Part shown: in pieces, positions 27,264 to 37,536 of the stretch
Numbering within the stretch: the first letter of the stretch is position 1
Layout of the letters: each line of letters starts with the position of its first letter
Source: Nocardia ninae NBRC 108245
GTDB lineage: Bacteria; Actinomycetota; Actinomycetes; Mycobacteriales; Mycobacteriaceae
Assembly: GCF_007990755.1 (NCBI RefSeq)
Contig: NZ_BJXA01000004.1
Coordinates: 1-64,000 of the forward strand
Reading direction: 5' to 3'
Length of the DNA stretch: 64,000 nt
Position numbers and translations under genes: made by a program
Notes under the pieces: generated by a model
What the model saw: only the letters and a program-made list of their open reading frames with translations
Databases searched by the model: none
Told to the model about the DNA's origin: nothing

Positions 27264-27692
27264 GAAGTCTCCTCGGACCCCCGGGCGCGTCCCTCCCGGT
27301 AAGGAGTGAAGCGGCCGACGCGGGGGCACTGTCCGTTCGCCTCACGCCGCTCAGCGCAAGGTCATATGGTCTCGCCCCGCATGTCCGGTTATCACCATGT
27401 TGTTCGTCGGTTTGGGCTAACTGGTCACGCGGCGCCTGGCTGTTGGCTGAACTCCGCAGTTGTGAGCGCTCATCCAGCGTGCCGACGCGAACAACAAGCC
27501 CAGCGACCGGGCCTTTTGTCCGTGGCAGCGATGATCGGCATCGAACCGCGGTGTGTCATCCGGCTGCGATGGCCCCGATAGTCCACGTACCTGCGCGAAC
27601 AGTCGGCATCAAAAGCAGCCGATGTCAGTATCCCATACCGAGCGCCGCGGTCTCACCGCGGCGCACGACCGAGTCCAACTCGCAAACTATTT
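27264..27692 (-). other. rne upstream region with ndk 3' hairpin
   Basis: 429 bp without a gene. Near ndk there is a perfect 8-bp inverted repeat with a 3-nt loop (27644-27662, GCCGCGGT / ACCGCGGC), 31 nt past the ndk stop. It may act as a terminator but has no T tract. Beyond it a candidate minus-strand -10 (GATACT) lies near 27630, which would give rne a leader of over 300 nt. Long leaders are known in rne genes of other bacteria for autoregulation; this is an inference here. Confidence 0.4.
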
Positions 27693-28109
27693 TCAGGCGG
27701 GAAACTCCGGGAACCACAGAGCAATCTCGCGCTTGGCCGATTCGGGCGAATCGGACCCGTGTACCAGGTTCTCTTGCGTCTCCAGGGCGAAGTCTCCGCG
27801 AATGCTGCCGGGCACCGCCTTTTCGACCGGATCGGTGCCGCCGGCGAGCTGCCGGAACGCCGCGATCGCGCGCGGCCCCTCCAGGATGGCCGCGACAACC
27901 GGGCCGGAGGTGATGAATTCGATCAGGGAGCCGAAGAACGGCTTCTCGGCGTGCTCGGCGTAGTGGCCCTTGGCCAGGTCCTCGGACACATGCTTCAGCT
28001 CGAGGGCCGCGATCTTCAGGCCCTTGCGCTCGATTCGTACCAGCACCTCGCCGACGAGGCCACGGGCCACACCGTCCGGCTTGATGAGTACCAACGTCTG
28101 CTCAGTCAC
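27693..28109 (-). CDS. ndk: Nucleoside-diphosphate kinase
   Basis: A 138-residue canonical NDP kinase: [43 protein letters not shown] and the catalytic-histidine motif [12 protein letters not shown]. It exchanges the gamma-phosphate among NTPs. GTG 28109 is chosen because homologues start [14 protein letters not shown]. Its position between DUF4233 and rne is conserved in mycobacteria. Compare with the divergent NDK-like protein at 8627-9547. Confidence 0.98.
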   Translation of the reverse strand: MTEQTLVLIKPDGVARGLVGEVLVRIERKGLKIAALELKHVSEDLAKGHYAEHAEKPFFGSLIEFITSGPVVAAILEGPRAIAAFRQLAGGTDPVEKAVPGSIRGDFALETQENLVHGSDSPESAKREIALWFPEFPA

Positions 28110-28193
28110 GGCGCACACTCTAACCGGCACCCCCGCCGGGTACCGAACCAGCGTTCGTCTGGGGGTGCGTGCGTCATGGTTCGAGGGGCACGA

Positions 28194-28228
28194 CGGTGCC
28201 CCGCCACCGTGAACGGGGCGGGGCACCG
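28194..28228 (-). terminator. Hairpin terminator between small secreted protein gene and ndk
   Basis: Perfect 12-bp stem CGGTGCCCCGCC (28194-28205) with GGCGGGGCACCG (28217-28228) and an 11-nt loop, 29 bp past the stop of the upstream gene. There is no T tract, as is common for actinobacterial terminators. Confidence 0.65.
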
Positions 28229-28256
28229 AGGTTGGATCAGGGGGTTCCGGTGCAGG

Positions 28257-28505
28257 TCAGCAGAGGAAGTTGCTGCCCGTCGGCGGCCTGCCACCGATTC
28301 CACAGTCCGCGGAACCCGAGAGCGTCGACAGCAGCTTGGTCAGCCCGGTCGCGGAACCGGTGTCACTCGCACCGACCGGCGCGGCAGGCGCCGGCCCAGC
28401 GGGCTCCAGGCGCAGGCCCTGTTCGGCGGTCGCCTGTCCCGCTCCGATCAACGTGCCCACCGCGATCGCCCCGAGCACAACACTATTCGCCACAATCCGC
28501 TTCAT
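28257..28505 (-). CDS. Small secreted protein
   Basis: An 82-residue protein with a signal peptide (MKRIVANSVVLGAIAVGTLIG, cleavage probably after ATA) and a mature part of about 55 residues ending in a cysteine, with a second one in SADCGIG; one disulfide is likely. ATG 28505 has GGAG nine bases upstream. No family is recognised. It is inserted in an otherwise conserved folC-DUF4233-ndk order, so it is a lineage-specific addition. Similar in style to the secreted protein at 5613-5984. Confidence 0.75.
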   Translation of the reverse strand: MKRIVANSVVLGAIAVGTLIGAGQATAEQGLRLEPAGPAPAAPVGASDTGSATGLTKLLSTLSGSADCGIGGRPPTGSNFLC

Positions 28506-28676
28506 AAGCACTACTCCTTCGCTAGCCGTACGGCGCCCTCTTCGGCGCCGTATCAGCGGCCACGGTAGGGAGTAGCGGTGCAGTCGGGCAGACCGAAGTT
28601 GTCTCGACCCCAAGACTTTCGACCCCGACGACAGGGGCAGCGCGCGGGCGCAACGGAAGGCCGGTGCAGATAAGAA

Positions 28677-29093
28677 TCAGGAGGAACGCTGGATCCGCTG
28701 ACTCGGCAGCAGGCCCTTCTCCATCCGCCCGCGGACATCCGCGCGCAGCACCAGGATGAACCCCCACACCACCGCGAACACCACGCCGATGATCCCGATC
28801 GACAGATGGATGAAGGTACCGAGCAGCACGAAAACCTGCAGCCCGAGGTTGAACGACATTGCCCACGACCGGCGCTGCAATCCGGCACCGAGGAACATCA
28901 CCACGGCGAGCACCACCAGATACGTCCCCGAAGCCCAGGTCACTCCGCCGCCGACCGAGCCGACGACCGGCAGCGCCAGCAGCACCACGATCGCCTCGAG
29001 GATCAGCGTGCCCGCCATCACCCCGCGGAAGCCCTTCCACGGATCGGTCGCGGGTTCGGGCACCGAATCGGGTTGTGCGGTGGGCTCTGTCAT
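28677..29093 (-). CDS. DUF4233 membrane protein
   Basis: A 138-residue membrane protein with four predicted helices (for example GTLILEAIVVLLALPVV and LGLQVFVLLGTFIHLSIGIIGVVFAVVWGFILVL in pieces). It follows folC with a 4-bp overlap, matching the conserved location of the M. tuberculosis Rv2446c-type protein downstream of folC. Function unknown; the coupling suggests a role linked to folate metabolism or simply a conserved operon (inference). Confidence 0.88.
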   Translation of the reverse strand: MTEPTAQPDSVPEPATDPWKGFRGVMAGTLILEAIVVLLALPVVGSVGGGVTWASGTYLVVLAVVMFLGAGLQRRSWAMSFNLGLQVFVLLGTFIHLSIGIIGVVFAVVWGFILVLRADVRGRMEKGLLPSQRIQRSS

Positions 29094-30559
29094 GCGGGGT
29101 CCTTTCCGAACAGCGCGCGCGTCGCGCCCGCCGTCACTACGGAGCCGGTCACCACGACCCCGGCGCCGGACACCATCTCGCCGGACTCGCCGACTTCCTC
29201 GGCGATGGCGATCGCGGTCTCCAGCGCGTCCGGCAGCGTCGGCGCCGTGATCACCCGCTCGTCGCCGAAGCGCTGCACGGCGAGGTCGGCGAGCAGGTCG
29301 ACGTCCATCGCGCGCGGCGAACCGTTGGCGGTGACGACGATTTCGTCGAGCACCGGTTCCAGCGCGGTGAGGATGCCGTCGGCGTCCTTGTCGGCGAGCA
29401 CGGAGACCACACCGACCAGCTTGCGGAAGTCGAACTCCGCGGTCAACGTCGAGGCCAGCGCCTGCGCGCCCGCCGGGTTGTGTGCAGCGTCGATGAAGAT
29501 GGTCGGCGCGCTGCGCATCCGCTCGAGCCGGCCCGGGCTGGTCACGCTCGCGAAACCCGCACGGACGGCCTCGATGTCGAGCTGGCGGTCGGCGCCGGCG
29601 CCGAAGAACGCCTCGACCGCCGCGAGCGCCAGCACCGCGTTGCGCGCCTGATGCTCGCCGTGCAGCGGCAGGAAGATCTCGTCGTACACCCCGCCGAGGC
29701 CTTGCAGTTCGAGCTGCTGGCCGCCGATCGCGATCTGCCGGGCCAGCACCCGGAACTCGCCGCCTTCCCGCGCCACCGCGGCGTCTACTTCGACGGCGCG
29801 GCGCAGCAGCACCTCCATCGCCTCGGGGTCCTGTTCGGCGATCACCGCGACGGTGTCGCGCGGAATCAGGCTCTCCGGCGCGCGTTTGATGATCCCGGCC
29901 TTCTCCCCCGCGATGGAGGTGAGATCGGTGCCGAGGTAGTCGGTATGGTCCATCCCGATCGGGGTGATCACCGCGACCTGCCCGTCGATCACGTTGGTGG
30001 CGTCCCAGGTCCCACCGAGACCCGTCTCCACGACGGCCACATCGACCGGCGCTTCGGCGAAGGCCGCGAACGCCATTCCGGTGAGCACCTCGAACTTGCT
30101 CATCTTCGGCCCGCCCACCTCGGCCGACTGCGCGTCGATCATCTCGATGAACGGTTGCAGCTCGCGGTAGGTCTCCACATACCTGGCCGGCGTGATCGGC
30201 GCGTTGTCGATGCTGATCCGCTCGGTGGCCAGCTGCAGGTGCGGGCTGGTGATCCGGCCGGTGCGCCGGTGCAGCGCGGTGAGCAGGGCGTCGATCATCC
30301 TCGTCACCGAGGTCTTGCCGTTGGTGCCCGCGACGTGGATCGCGGGGTAGCTCTGCTGCGGCGAGCCGAGCAGATCCATCAGCGTGGCGATGCGGGTGAG
30401 CGACGGTTCGATCTTGGTTTCCGGCCAGCGGGTGTCGAGTTCGGCCTCCACCAGCGCCATTTCGGCCAGCTCGACCGGGGACGGCCCGGAGCTCAGCCGC
30501 GGCCCGGCGGCCGGGTGCCGGAGCTCGTCGCCGTACTGGGGTTCGGGTTCGTGGTTCAT
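29090..30559 (-). CDS. folC: Folylpolyglutamate synthase / dihydrofolate synthase
   Basis: A 489-residue Mur-ligase-family enzyme that adds glutamate to folates (and to dihydropteroate). ATP P-loop [40 protein letters not shown], and MDHTDYLG are typical of FolC. ATG 30559 overlaps the valS stop (ATGA). The N-terminal 30 residues are a nonconserved extension. Confidence 0.97.
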   Translation of the reverse strand: MNHEPEPQYGDELRHPAAGPRLSSGPSPVELAEMALVEAELDTRWPETKIEPSLTRIATLMDLLGSPQQSYPAIHVAGTNGKTSVTRMIDALLTALHRRTGRITSPHLQLATERISIDNAPITPARYVETYRELQPFIEMIDAQSAEVGGPKMSKFEVLTGMAFAAFAEAPVDVAVVETGLGGTWDATNVIDGQVAVITPIGMDHTDYLGTDLTSIAGEKAGIIKRAPESLIPRDTVAVIAEQDPEAMEVLLRRAVEVDAAVAREGGEFRVLARQIAIGGQQLELQGLGGVYDEIFLPLHGEHQARNAVLALAAVEAFFGAGADRQLDIEAVRAGFASVTSPGRLERMRSAPTIFIDAAHNPAGAQALASTLTAEFDFRKLVGVVSVLADKDADGILTALEPVLDEIVVTANGSPRAMDVDLLADLAVQRFGDERVITAPTLPDALETAIAIAEEVGESGEMVSGAGVVVTGSVVTAGATRALFGKDPA

Positions 30560-33282
30560 TTGCCGCTCAGTTCCGCGAGCCGGGCACCGATGCGCGCCAC
30601 CTCGGCGGCGGCGACTTCCTGGCGGTCTTTGATCTTCACGACCACCGGCTCCGGCGCCTTGGCGAGGAAGGCCTCGTTGCCGAGTTTGGCGGTGGTGCCC
30701 GCCAATTCCTTCTCGGCGGCGGCCAGGTCCTTCTCCAAGCGGCGGCGTTCGGCGTCCAGGTCGACCGCGCCGGAGGTGTCCAGCTCGACGGTGACGGTGG
30801 CACCGCTCAGCCGGACCTCGACGGTCGCGGTCGCCGCGAAGTCGGCGCCGGGCTCGGTGAGCCGGGCCAGGTTCGCCACGGAGTCGTGCAGTTCGGTGAG
30901 GCCGGCGGTGTCGAGGCCGATGAGCTTGGCCGCGACCTTCTGCTTGTCGGCCAGGCCCTGATCGCCCCGGAACCGGCGGATCTCGGTGATTAACCGCTGG
31001 GTGTCCGCGATGCGCTGCGCCGACACCTGATCGGTCGGCACACCGGAGGCCTGCGGCCAAGCGGCGATCACGAGGGACTCGCCGCCCGTCAACGCCTGCC
31101 ACAGCGACTCGGTGACGAACGGGATGACCGGATGCAGCAGCCGCAGCACCGCGTCGAGCACGGTGCCGAGCACCAGCTGGGTGTTGTCGGCGCGGGCGCC
31201 TTCCTCGGCGAACTGCACCTTGGTCAATTCCAGGTACCAGTCACACAATTCGTCCCAGGCGAAGTGGTACAGCGCCTCGCAGGCCTTACCGAACTCGTAG
31301 CCGTCCAGCGCCGAATCCACCTCGGCGCGCACCTCTTCGAGCCGATCCAGGATCCAGCGGTCGGCGTCGGTGAGCTGGGCGCGGTCGGGCAGCGCACCCG
31401 TGCGCGCGCCGTTCATCAGCGCGAACTTGGTGGCGTTGAACAGTTTCGTGACGAAGCTGCGTGAGGCCAGCGCGTGCTGCTCGCCGACCGAGAGGTCGCC
31501 GCCGGGCTGCGCGCCGCGGGCCAGGGTGAATCGCAGTGCGTCGGCACCGTATTCGTTGATCCAGCTCAGCGGGTCGATGCCGTTGCCGCGCGACTTCGAC
31601 ATCTTCTTGCCGTACTGGTCGCGAATCAGGCCGTGCAGGAACACATCCTTGAACGGAACCTGCGACCCTTCCTTGCCGGCGGGCCCACCCGTCGCCCGAC
31701 CACCACCCCCCACGGAATCGCTTCGCGATGCGGTTAACACGGCGTCGTTGCCGACGTAGGTACCGAACATCATCATCCGGGCCACCCAGAAGAACAGGAT
31801 GTCGTACCCGGTGACGAGAACGCTTGTCGGATAGAACTTCTCGAGTTCCGCGGTGGCGTCGGGCCAGCCCATGGTGGAGAACGGCCACAGGCCCGAGGAG
31901 AACCAGGTGTCGAGCACGTCCGGGTCCTGCACGTAACCCTCGGGCGCGGTCTCGCCGGGGCCGACGCAGATGACGTCGCCCTCGGGGCCGTACCAGATCG
32001 GAATGCGGTGACCCCACCAGAGCTGCCGGGAGATGCACCAGTCGTGCATGTTGTCGACCCAGTCGAACCAGCGCGGCTCCGAGCTGGCGGGGTGAATCAC
32101 GGTGTCGCCGTTGCGCACCGCGTCGCCCGCCGCCTTGGCCAGCGTGTCCACCTTGACCCACCACTGCATGGACAGGCGAGGCTCGATCGGCTCACCGCTG
32201 CGCTCGGAATGCCCCACGCTGTGCACGTACGGGCGCTTCTCGGCGACCACGCGGCCCTCTGCGGCCAACCGCTCACGCACCGCGACGCGGGCCTCGAACC
32301 GGTCCATGCCGTCGAATTCGGTTCCGGTGTCGATGATCCGGCCGCGCTCGTCCATGATGTTGGGCATCGGCAGGTTGTGCCGCAGCCCCATCTCGAAGTC
32401 GTTCGGGTCGTGCGCGGGGGTGATCTTCACTGCGCCGGAACCGAACTCGGGGTCGACGTAGTCGTCGGCGATGATCGGGATCTGCCGCCCGGTGATCGGG
32501 TGCTCCAGGGTGGTGCCGATCAGCGCGCGGTAACGCGGGTCCTCCGGGTGCACGGCCACCGCGGTGTCGCCGAGCATTGTCTCCACCCGGGTGGTGGCCA
32601 CGATCACGTGCGGCTCGTTGTCGTCGAGCGAGCCGTAGCGCAGCGAGACGAGCTCGCCGTCGACGTCCTCGTACTTGACCTCGATATCGGAGATGGCGGT
32701 GCGCAGCGCGGGCGACCAATTGACCAGTCGCTCGGCGCGGTAGATCAGCCCGGCGTCGTAGAGCCGCTTGAAGATCGTCTGCACGGCCTGGGAGAGGCCG
32801 TCGTCCATGGTGAACCGGTCGCGGCTCCAGTCGACGCCGTCGCCGAGCGCGCGCATCTGCCACTGGATGGCGCCGCCGGACTCACGCTTCCAGTCCCACA
32901 CCTTGTCGATGAACAGCTCGCGGCCGAAGTCTTCCTTGGTCTTGCCGTCGACGGCGAGCTGCTTCTCCACGATGGTCTGGGTGGCGATGCCCGCGTGGTC
33001 CATGCCCGGCAGCCACAGCACCTCGTAGCCCTGCATGCGCTTGCGGCGGGTGAGGGCGTCCATGATCGTGTGGTCGAGGGCGTGGCCCATGTGCAGGTTG
33101 CCGGTGACGTTCGGCGGGGGCAGCACGATCGAGTAGGGCGGCTTGTCGCTGGTGGCGTCGGCCTCGAAATAGCCAGCGGCTACCCAGCGCTCGTACATCG
33201 AGGCCTCTACCTCGCCGGGGTTCCAGCTCTTGGGGAGGGCATCGGCACGATTACGCGAATTGTCAGGGGCTGCGCTGGTCAC
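30556..33282 (-). CDS. valS: Valyl-tRNA synthetase
   Basis: A 908-residue class I aminoacyl-tRNA synthetase. HIGH-type motif [15 protein letters not shown], editing domain, KMSKS motif [14 protein letters not shown], anticodon-binding and C-terminal coiled-coil ([19 protein letters not shown]). A Gly/Ser-rich stretch of about 25 residues ([20 protein letters not shown]) interrupts the region between the last strand of the catalytic fold and [11 protein letters not shown], just before KMSKS; it appears to be an insertion relative to the usual sequence. GTG 33282 start. First gene of valS-folC-DUF4233. Confidence 0.97.
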   Translation of the reverse strand: MTSAAPDNSRNRADALPKSWNPGEVEASMYERWVAAGYFEADATSDKPPYSIVLPPPNVTGNLHMGHALDHTIMDALTRRKRMQGYEVLWLPGMDHAGIATQTIVEKQLAVDGKTKEDFGRELFIDKVWDWKRESGGAIQWQMRALGDGVDWSRDRFTMDDGLSQAVQTIFKRLYDAGLIYRAERLVNWSPALRTAISDIEVKYEDVDGELVSLRYGSLDDNEPHVIVATTRVETMLGDTAVAVHPEDPRYRALIGTTLEHPITGRQIPIIADDYVDPEFGSGAVKITPAHDPNDFEMGLRHNLPMPNIMDERGRIIDTGTEFDGMDRFEARVAVRERLAAEGRVVAEKRPYVHSVGHSERSGEPIEPRLSMQWWVKVDTLAKAAGDAVRNGDTVIHPASSEPRWFDWVDNMHDWCISRQLWWGHRIPIWYGPEGDVICVGPGETAPEGYVQDPDVLDTWFSSGLWPFSTMGWPDATAELEKFYPTSVLVTGYDILFFWVARMMMFGTYVGNDAVLTASRSDSVGGGGRATGGPAGKEGSQVPFKDVFLHGLIRDQYGKKMSKSRGNGIDPLSWINEYGADALRFTLARGAQPGGDLSVGEQHALASRSFVTKLFNATKFALMNGARTGALPDRAQLTDADRWILDRLEEVRAEVDSALDGYEFGKACEALYHFAWDELCDWYLELTKVQFAEEGARADNTQLVLGTVLDAVLRLLHPVIPFVTESLWQALTGGESLVIAAWPQASGVPTDQVSAQRIADTQRLITEIRRFRGDQGLADKQKVAAKLIGLDTAGLTELHDSVANLARLTEPGADFAATATVEVRLSGATVTVELDTSGAVDLDAERRRLEKDLAAAEKELAGTTAKLGNEAFLAKAPEPVVVKIKDRQEVAAAEVARIGARLAELSGK

Positions 33283-33454
33283 CCGACGATTCTAGTGGTC
33301 GGGCTCAACCGTTTTCCGCAGGGTGCGGGGCGACGCCGGAATCAATCCCGTCGTGCGGCGATTCGGTGCGCGGTGGCGGCCGGACGGCGGCTGAGCCCGG
33401 TGGCTCGCGGCGCGGTGGACAGGCCGAGCCCCGGGTCATGTGAAACTTGCCGAC

Positions 33455-33769
33455 GTGAGTGAGCTCGGCGAATTCCTGAGGGGCAAGCGCGCGTCGATCG
33501 CGCCGGAGCAAGTCGGTCTGCCGCCCGTCGGCAATCCACGCCGGGTAAGCGGGCTGCGTCGCGAAGAGGTCGCCCAGTTGGCCGGGCTGAGCGTCGATCA
33601 GTACACCCGGCTCGAGCTCGGCCGGGTGACCCACGTCTCGGACGAGGTGCTCGCCGGGATCGCGCGGGCCCTGCTGCTGACCGAGGAGGAAGTGTCCTGC
33701 CTGCGGCGACTGGGGTCGCGGCATCGGTTGCCGCACAACGAGACTGCCCAGGATCCGGACAAAAAGTAA
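33455..33769 (+). CDS. Short XRE/MmyB-type HTH protein
   Basis: A 104-residue protein consisting only of the N-terminal HTH module of MmyB-like regulators: LGEFLRGKRASIAPEQVGLP, RRVSGLRREEVAQLAGLSVDQYTRLELGR, and ALLLTEEE. Full members are about 270-290 residues with a PAS-like ligand domain, which is missing; a stop and an immediate terminator follow. It may be a truncated regulator still able to bind DNA. GTG 33455 matches the family start; GTG 33440 is an alternative. Confidence 0.7.
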   Translation: MSELGEFLRGKRASIAPEQVGLPPVGNPRRVSGLRREEVAQLAGLSVDQYTRLELGRVTHVSDEVLAGIARALLLTEEEVSCLRRLGSRHRLPHNETAQDPDKK

Positions 33770-33810
33770 GGCGGAGTCTTCGGTGGATGAGGGACACCGA
33801 AGACTCCGCC
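33770..33810 (+). terminator. Strong hairpin terminator
   Basis: Perfect 16-bp stem (33770-33785 with 33795-33810) and a 9-nt loop, starting right after the HTH gene stop and 92 bp from the convergent flavoprotein gene. It could terminate both. Confidence 0.85.
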
Positions 33811-33901
33811 TACACCAGAAAGCTTACCGTCCCAGCTGGAAGGGTTCTCGAATCCATAAGCAATTCTCAGCTTCCGGCATTTTCTACCCCTGATCTCCGG
33901 A

Positions 33902-34825
33902 TTAACCGGTCGAAACGGGCATCTGGGCGGCCGCTTGCGCCAGGTCGACGTTGATCGCGACGGCCGCCGAATAGCCCGCCGACGCCGCGCCGACGACCTG
34001 GGCAGCTGGGTTCGCGACATTGCCCGCCGCCCAGACGCCCGGCACGCTGGTCCGCCCGGACGGGTCGCCGACCACCCAGCCCTTCTCGTCGAACTCACAA
34101 TCCAGGGCGTGCAGCAGGTCGGCATTGGGCACGAAGGTAGGGGCGACGAACACGGCCGAGCAGGGCACCGCGCGCCCGTCGACCAGTTCCACGCCGCGCA
34201 AGGTGCCGTCGATGACGAGTCGAGCGACCTCGCCCTCGACGATCCGAACGCCGCGCGCCGTGAGCTGGGCCCGATCGGTGTCGGACAACTCCATCGTGTG
34301 CTGGAACAAGGTCACCTCGGCCGACCACTGCGGCAGCACCAGAGCCAGATGCGGCACCCGCGGGTCGACACCGCCGAGCAGACCGAGCGGCCGATTGCGC
34401 ACCTCGTATCCGTGGCAGTACGGGCAGTGCAGCACGTCGATGCCCCACCGCTCGCGCACGCCGGGCAGGTCAGGCAGCTCATCACGCAGTCCCGTGGCGA
34501 CCAGGATGCGCCGTGCGGTAAGGATCCGTCCGCTTGCCAGTCGAACGGTGAAATCATCTCCGGTGTCGGGGTTTTCGACGCCGGTCACTAAATCATCGAT
34601 CAGCTCACCGCCGTATCCGGCGACCTCCGCCGCGCCTCGCTCCAGCAGCTCACCCGGCGGCATGCCGTCTCGGGTGAGGAATCCGTGCATGTGTTCGGCG
34701 GGCGCGTTGCGTGGCGCACCACCTCGCACTACCGCCACCGTGCGCATGGACCTGGTCAGCACCAGCGCCGCGGACAGTCCCGCCGCACCCCCACCGACGA
34801 CCACTACGTCATATTTTTCGCTCAT
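33902..34825 (-). CDS. Thioredoxin-reductase-like FAD/NAD(P) oxidoreductase
   Basis: A 307-residue two-dinucleotide-binding flavoprotein. FAD motif VVVVGGGAAGLSAALVLTRS, the redox pair in CPYCHGYE (CxxC), a shortened NADP domain, and the closing GVWAAGNVANPAAQVVGAA. It resembles TrxB-like proteins of actinobacteria, but the usual NADP-binding GGGxSA motif is replaced (LLGGVDPRVPHLAL), so its pyridine-nucleotide use may be altered. It is divergent from an XRE-cupin regulator, a common pairing, and probably under its control (inference). Confidence 0.85.
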   Translation of the reverse strand: MSEKYDVVVVGGGAAGLSAALVLTRSMRTVAVVRGGAPRNAPAEHMHGFLTRDGMPPGELLERGAAEVAGYGGELIDDLVTGVENPDTGDDFTVRLASGRILTARRILVATGLRDELPDLPGVRERWGIDVLHCPYCHGYEVRNRPLGLLGGVDPRVPHLALVLPQWSAEVTLFQHTMELSDTDRAQLTARGVRIVEGEVARLVIDGTLRGVELVDGRAVPCSAVFVAPTFVPNADLLHALDCEFDEKGWVVGDPSGRTSVPGVWAAGNVANPAAQVVGAASAGYSAAVAINVDLAQAAAQMPVSTG

Positions 34826-34989
34826 GCCTCCGCCTCGCTGACGCTCGGCTCCGGCACGAGCGAATGCTCGGCTGTGTCCATTGTTCGCTCGCTCATCTAG
34901 CGATCACCTCCGCTGAAGAGGTTGCCGGTCTCGTCGCGATTACAGCAACTTATATTGCCGTTTCCGGGAATTCGAGGTGCACTGGAGTC

Positions 34990-35583
34990 ATGCAGAACCA
35001 GCCGACCATCGCCGCCGCGCTCGCCGATATCGGTCCGCGGCTCAAGGCGGCGCGCACGCACCGCAATGTCACGCTGACGGCCTTGGCGGAGTCCACCGGG
35101 ATCTCCAAGAGCACCCTGTCCCGGCTGGAGTCCGGGCAGCGCCGCGCCAGTCTGGAATTACTGTTGCCGATCGCGCTCGCTCTACAGGTGCCGCTGGACG
35201 AACTCGTCGCCGCACCGAGGATCGCCGACCCCCGCGTGCATGCTCCGGCACGAAAGGTTAACGGTATCACCGTGTTTCCGCTCACTCGCCAGCCGGGACC
35301 GTTGCAAGCCTTCAAGATGGTGATGCCCGCCGATCGCACCGAGCCGGAGCCGCGGGTGCACGAAGGGTATGAGTGGCTGTACGTACTGTCCGGTCGGCTA
35401 CGGATGGTGCTCGGCGAGCACGACATCGTCCTCGGACCTGGCGAAGCCGCCGAATTCGATACCCGGCAACCACATTGGTTCGGTTCCACCGGCCGTGGTC
35501 CGGTCGAAATTCTCAGCCTCTTCGGGAGTCAGGGCGAGCGCATGCACGTCCGCGCGCGCAGCCGCGGCGGCCGATCGGAATAG
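34990..35583 (+). CDS. XRE-family regulator with C-terminal cupin
   Basis: A 197-residue regulator. HTH about 15-70 (LKAARTHRNVTLTALAESTGISKSTLSRLESGQR), then a cupin barrel with HEGYEWLYVLSGRLRMVLGEHDIVLGPGEAAEFDTRQPHWF. Members sense small ligands or oxidation and regulate adjacent oxidoreductases. ATG 34990 is chosen from family alignment; GGAG lies close upstream. The 164-bp divergent gap with the flavoprotein gene should hold the operator. Confidence 0.88.
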   Translation: MQNQPTIAAALADIGPRLKAARTHRNVTLTALAESTGISKSTLSRLESGQRRASLELLLPIALALQVPLDELVAAPRIADPRVHAPARKVNGITVFPLTRQPGPLQAFKMVMPADRTEPEPRVHEGYEWLYVLSGRLRMVLGEHDIVLGPGEAAEFDTRQPHWFGSTGRGPVEILSLFGSQGERMHVRARSRGGRSE

Positions 35584-35633
35584 TCACGATTCGACCGCGC
35601 CCGTATTGTCCGTTGTTGCGATATCGGCCGCGG

Positions 35634-36389
35634 ATGCGGAGGCTGGAGGATGTGAGTGAAAAATCAGGGTTTTCCCCGTTGCCGGAACAAGTCCGGCTAG
35701 GGACTCTGGAAGAGGTGAACCCTCCGCTCGTCGTGCTGCCACCACACTCCCCCGAGGCGATATCGTCTTTCCTCGCACCGGATGCCGTGCACGATCTGCG
35801 CGGCCGGGTCATCGATGAATTGCAGTATCCGCCCATGGCGGCGCTGGTCGTCGCCGGGATACCGGGGGCGGGCAAGAGCACGGTGCTGCGCCGGTTCTTC
35901 GGCGCCACCACCGAGGCGGAAGACCCGTCCGGCGGGCCGGAAGGATCGCTCGTGCTGGACTCGCTGCAAGCCCGGAATCGGTTGCGGCACCGGCTCGGCT
36001 GGCTGCCGTATTCGCTGTGGCGGCCGGTCGTCCACGTTGTGCACTTCGCGGGAATTCGTAGGGCACTGCGGGATACGGAGGGACCGGTGGTCATCCACGA
36101 CTGTGCCACCACCGGCTGGGCGCGGTGGATCATCGCCCTCTGGGCCGCGGGGTACGGCAGGGAGCTGCACGTGATCCTGCTCGATGTGCCCGCCGCCGAG
36201 GCCCGCGCCGGGCAACAGTCGCGCGGACGGCGGTCCAATCGAATGACCTTCGTACTGCACTGCTTTCGCTGGCGGCGGTTGATGCAGCGACTGCGGGCGG
36301 GTGGCGGTCTGCGGCCCGCGCCGGAGTCACTGGTGATCGTCGACCGGAGCAACATCAATCAGATGAACCGGGTCACCTTCGCCGCTTAG
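35634..36389 (+). CDS. P-loop kinase/ATPase-like protein
   Basis: A roughly 251-residue protein with Walker A VAGIPGAGKSTVLRRFF near 80-95 and a later VVIHDCATTGWARWI that may provide an acidic/Walker B-like residue. The C-terminal half is Arg-rich (RSNRMTFVLHCFRWRRLMQRL). It resembles small P-loop kinases annotated as AAA-family ATP-binding proteins in actinobacteria; a zeta-toxin-like fold is possible but not shown. Start uncertain: ATG 35634 lacks a Shine-Dalgarno, GTG 35652 has GGAGGA too close. Substrate unknown. Confidence 0.65.
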   Translation: MRRLEDVSEKSGFSPLPEQVRLGTLEEVNPPLVVLPPHSPEAISSFLAPDAVHDLRGRVIDELQYPPMAALVVAGIPGAGKSTVLRRFFGATTEAEDPSGGPEGSLVLDSLQARNRLRHRLGWLPYSLWRPVVHVVHFAGIRRALRDTEGPVVIHDCATTGWARWIIALWAAGYGRELHVILLDVPAAEARAGQQSRGRRSNRMTFVLHCFRWRRLMQRLRAGGGLRPAPESLVIVDRSNINQMNRVTFAA

Positions 36390-36591
36390 GAAGTTCGCTC
36401 GCGCCATCCGAAAGAACGCCCGCACCGGTTCGCGCCGTGACGCCTTTGCCACTGAACGATTCCGTCAAGTGCCGTAACCGCGCGGCGTGGGCTCGTCCGG
36501 GGTCCGCCGGAATCGGGCGCATCCAGCAGTCACCGGAACTGGTAGGCGTGAGCAGGTCCGGCGGATACTGAACCGGCCGGCGTGGGGCGCC

Positions 36592-37536
36592 TCAGGGAAC
36601 CAGCACCGTGAGCGCGCCGGGTACAGCGCGGATGGTGATCGGCAACGTGCCCGCAGGTTCACCGTCGGCAGTCGCCGGAGCGCCGGGCGCGGTCAGGGTG
36701 ATCTCGGCGGCGCGATACTGCTTGACCTCAGGGTGATTCTGCCGTTTACCTGCGGACAGCGCGGGCAGCAGCCGCAGCATTTCTACCCGGGACAGTCCGC
36801 CGACCACGGTGAGATCGAGCAGGCCGTCGTCCAGCACCGCGTCCGGGCAGATCAGCATGCCGCCGCCGTAGGTGCGGGTATTGCCGACCGCGACCATCAC
36901 CGCATTGGTGGCCACTTCCGAACCCGTCCCCGGGTTCGTCAGCCCTTCGGTGACCGCGCCGGCCAGCTCGACCCGATAGGGCACGGTGAACCGGCCGGAG
37001 ATCTCGGCCAGCGCGGCGACGGTGTAGCGCAGCCGTCCCCTCGGCCAGCGCATAGCGTTGGCGCGCAAAGTAACTCGGGCGTCGAATCCGGTGCCGGTGA
37101 CGGTGACGAACCACATCGGCGCCGATCCCGGTGCGGACGGTTCGATCCGGCCGAGGTCGATGGTCCGGATCTTCCCGTCGGCCACCAGGTCGGCCGCGGC
37201 GGCCGGATCCTCGCTGGGCACGCCCAGTTCCCTGGCGAGATCGTTGCCGGTACCCGCCGGAACCATGCCGAGCGGAACACCCGTGTGTGCGACGGCGTCG
37301 AGGGTCACGTTGATCAGTCCGTCGCCGCCGATGCAGACCACCGCGTCGCCGTTGCCCTGCGCGATCGAGTCCCGCACCAGCCGAACGGTTTCGGCGGCCG
37401 ACGGCGCGCGCACCTCGGCGATCTCGACCCCGCGTGCCCGCAACCGTGCCATTGCCGCATCCGCGACGTCGTGTCCCGCGCGCGGGTTGGTCACCACGGT
37501 GACCGCACGCACGGTTCGAATCGAATTCTGCGTCAC
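36592..37536 (-). CDS. Diacylglycerol kinase-family lipid kinase
   Basis: A 314-residue DAGK-catalytic-domain protein: VTNPRAG, VCIGGDGLINVTLDA (GGDGT-like ATP motif with Leu for Thr) and MVPAGTGNDLARELG. In M. tuberculosis the equivalent Rv2252 phosphorylates diacylglycerol for phosphatidylinositol-mannoside metabolism; gene order here is the same. GTG 37536 overlaps the flavoprotein stop (GTGA). Confidence 0.9.
   Translation of the reverse strand: MTQNSIRTVRAVTVVTNPRAGHDVADAAMARLRARGVEIAEVRAPSAAETVRLVRDSIAQGNGDAVVCIGGDGLINVTLDAVAHTGVPLGMVPAGTGNDLARELGVPSEDPAAAADLVADGKIRTIDLGRIEPSAPGSAPMWFVTVTGTGFDARVTLRANAMRWPRGRLRYTVAALAEISGRFTVPYRVELAGAVTEGLTNPGTGSEVATNAVMVAVGNTRTYGGGMLICPDAVLDDGLLDLTVVGGLSRVEMLRLLPALSAGKRQNHPEVKQYRAAEITLTAPGAPATADGEPAGTLPITIRAVPGALTVLVP

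Noticed and set aside
24063-27302. 1079-codon plus-strand open frame antisense to rne
   Set aside because: It is a shadow of the biased codon use of rne; the translation is Gly/His/Arg-rich with no domain, whereas the minus strand gives a full RNase E.
30556-31102. N-terminal extension of the folC frame into valS
   Set aside because: Overlaps conserved valS C-terminus; homology of FolC begins after ATG 30559.
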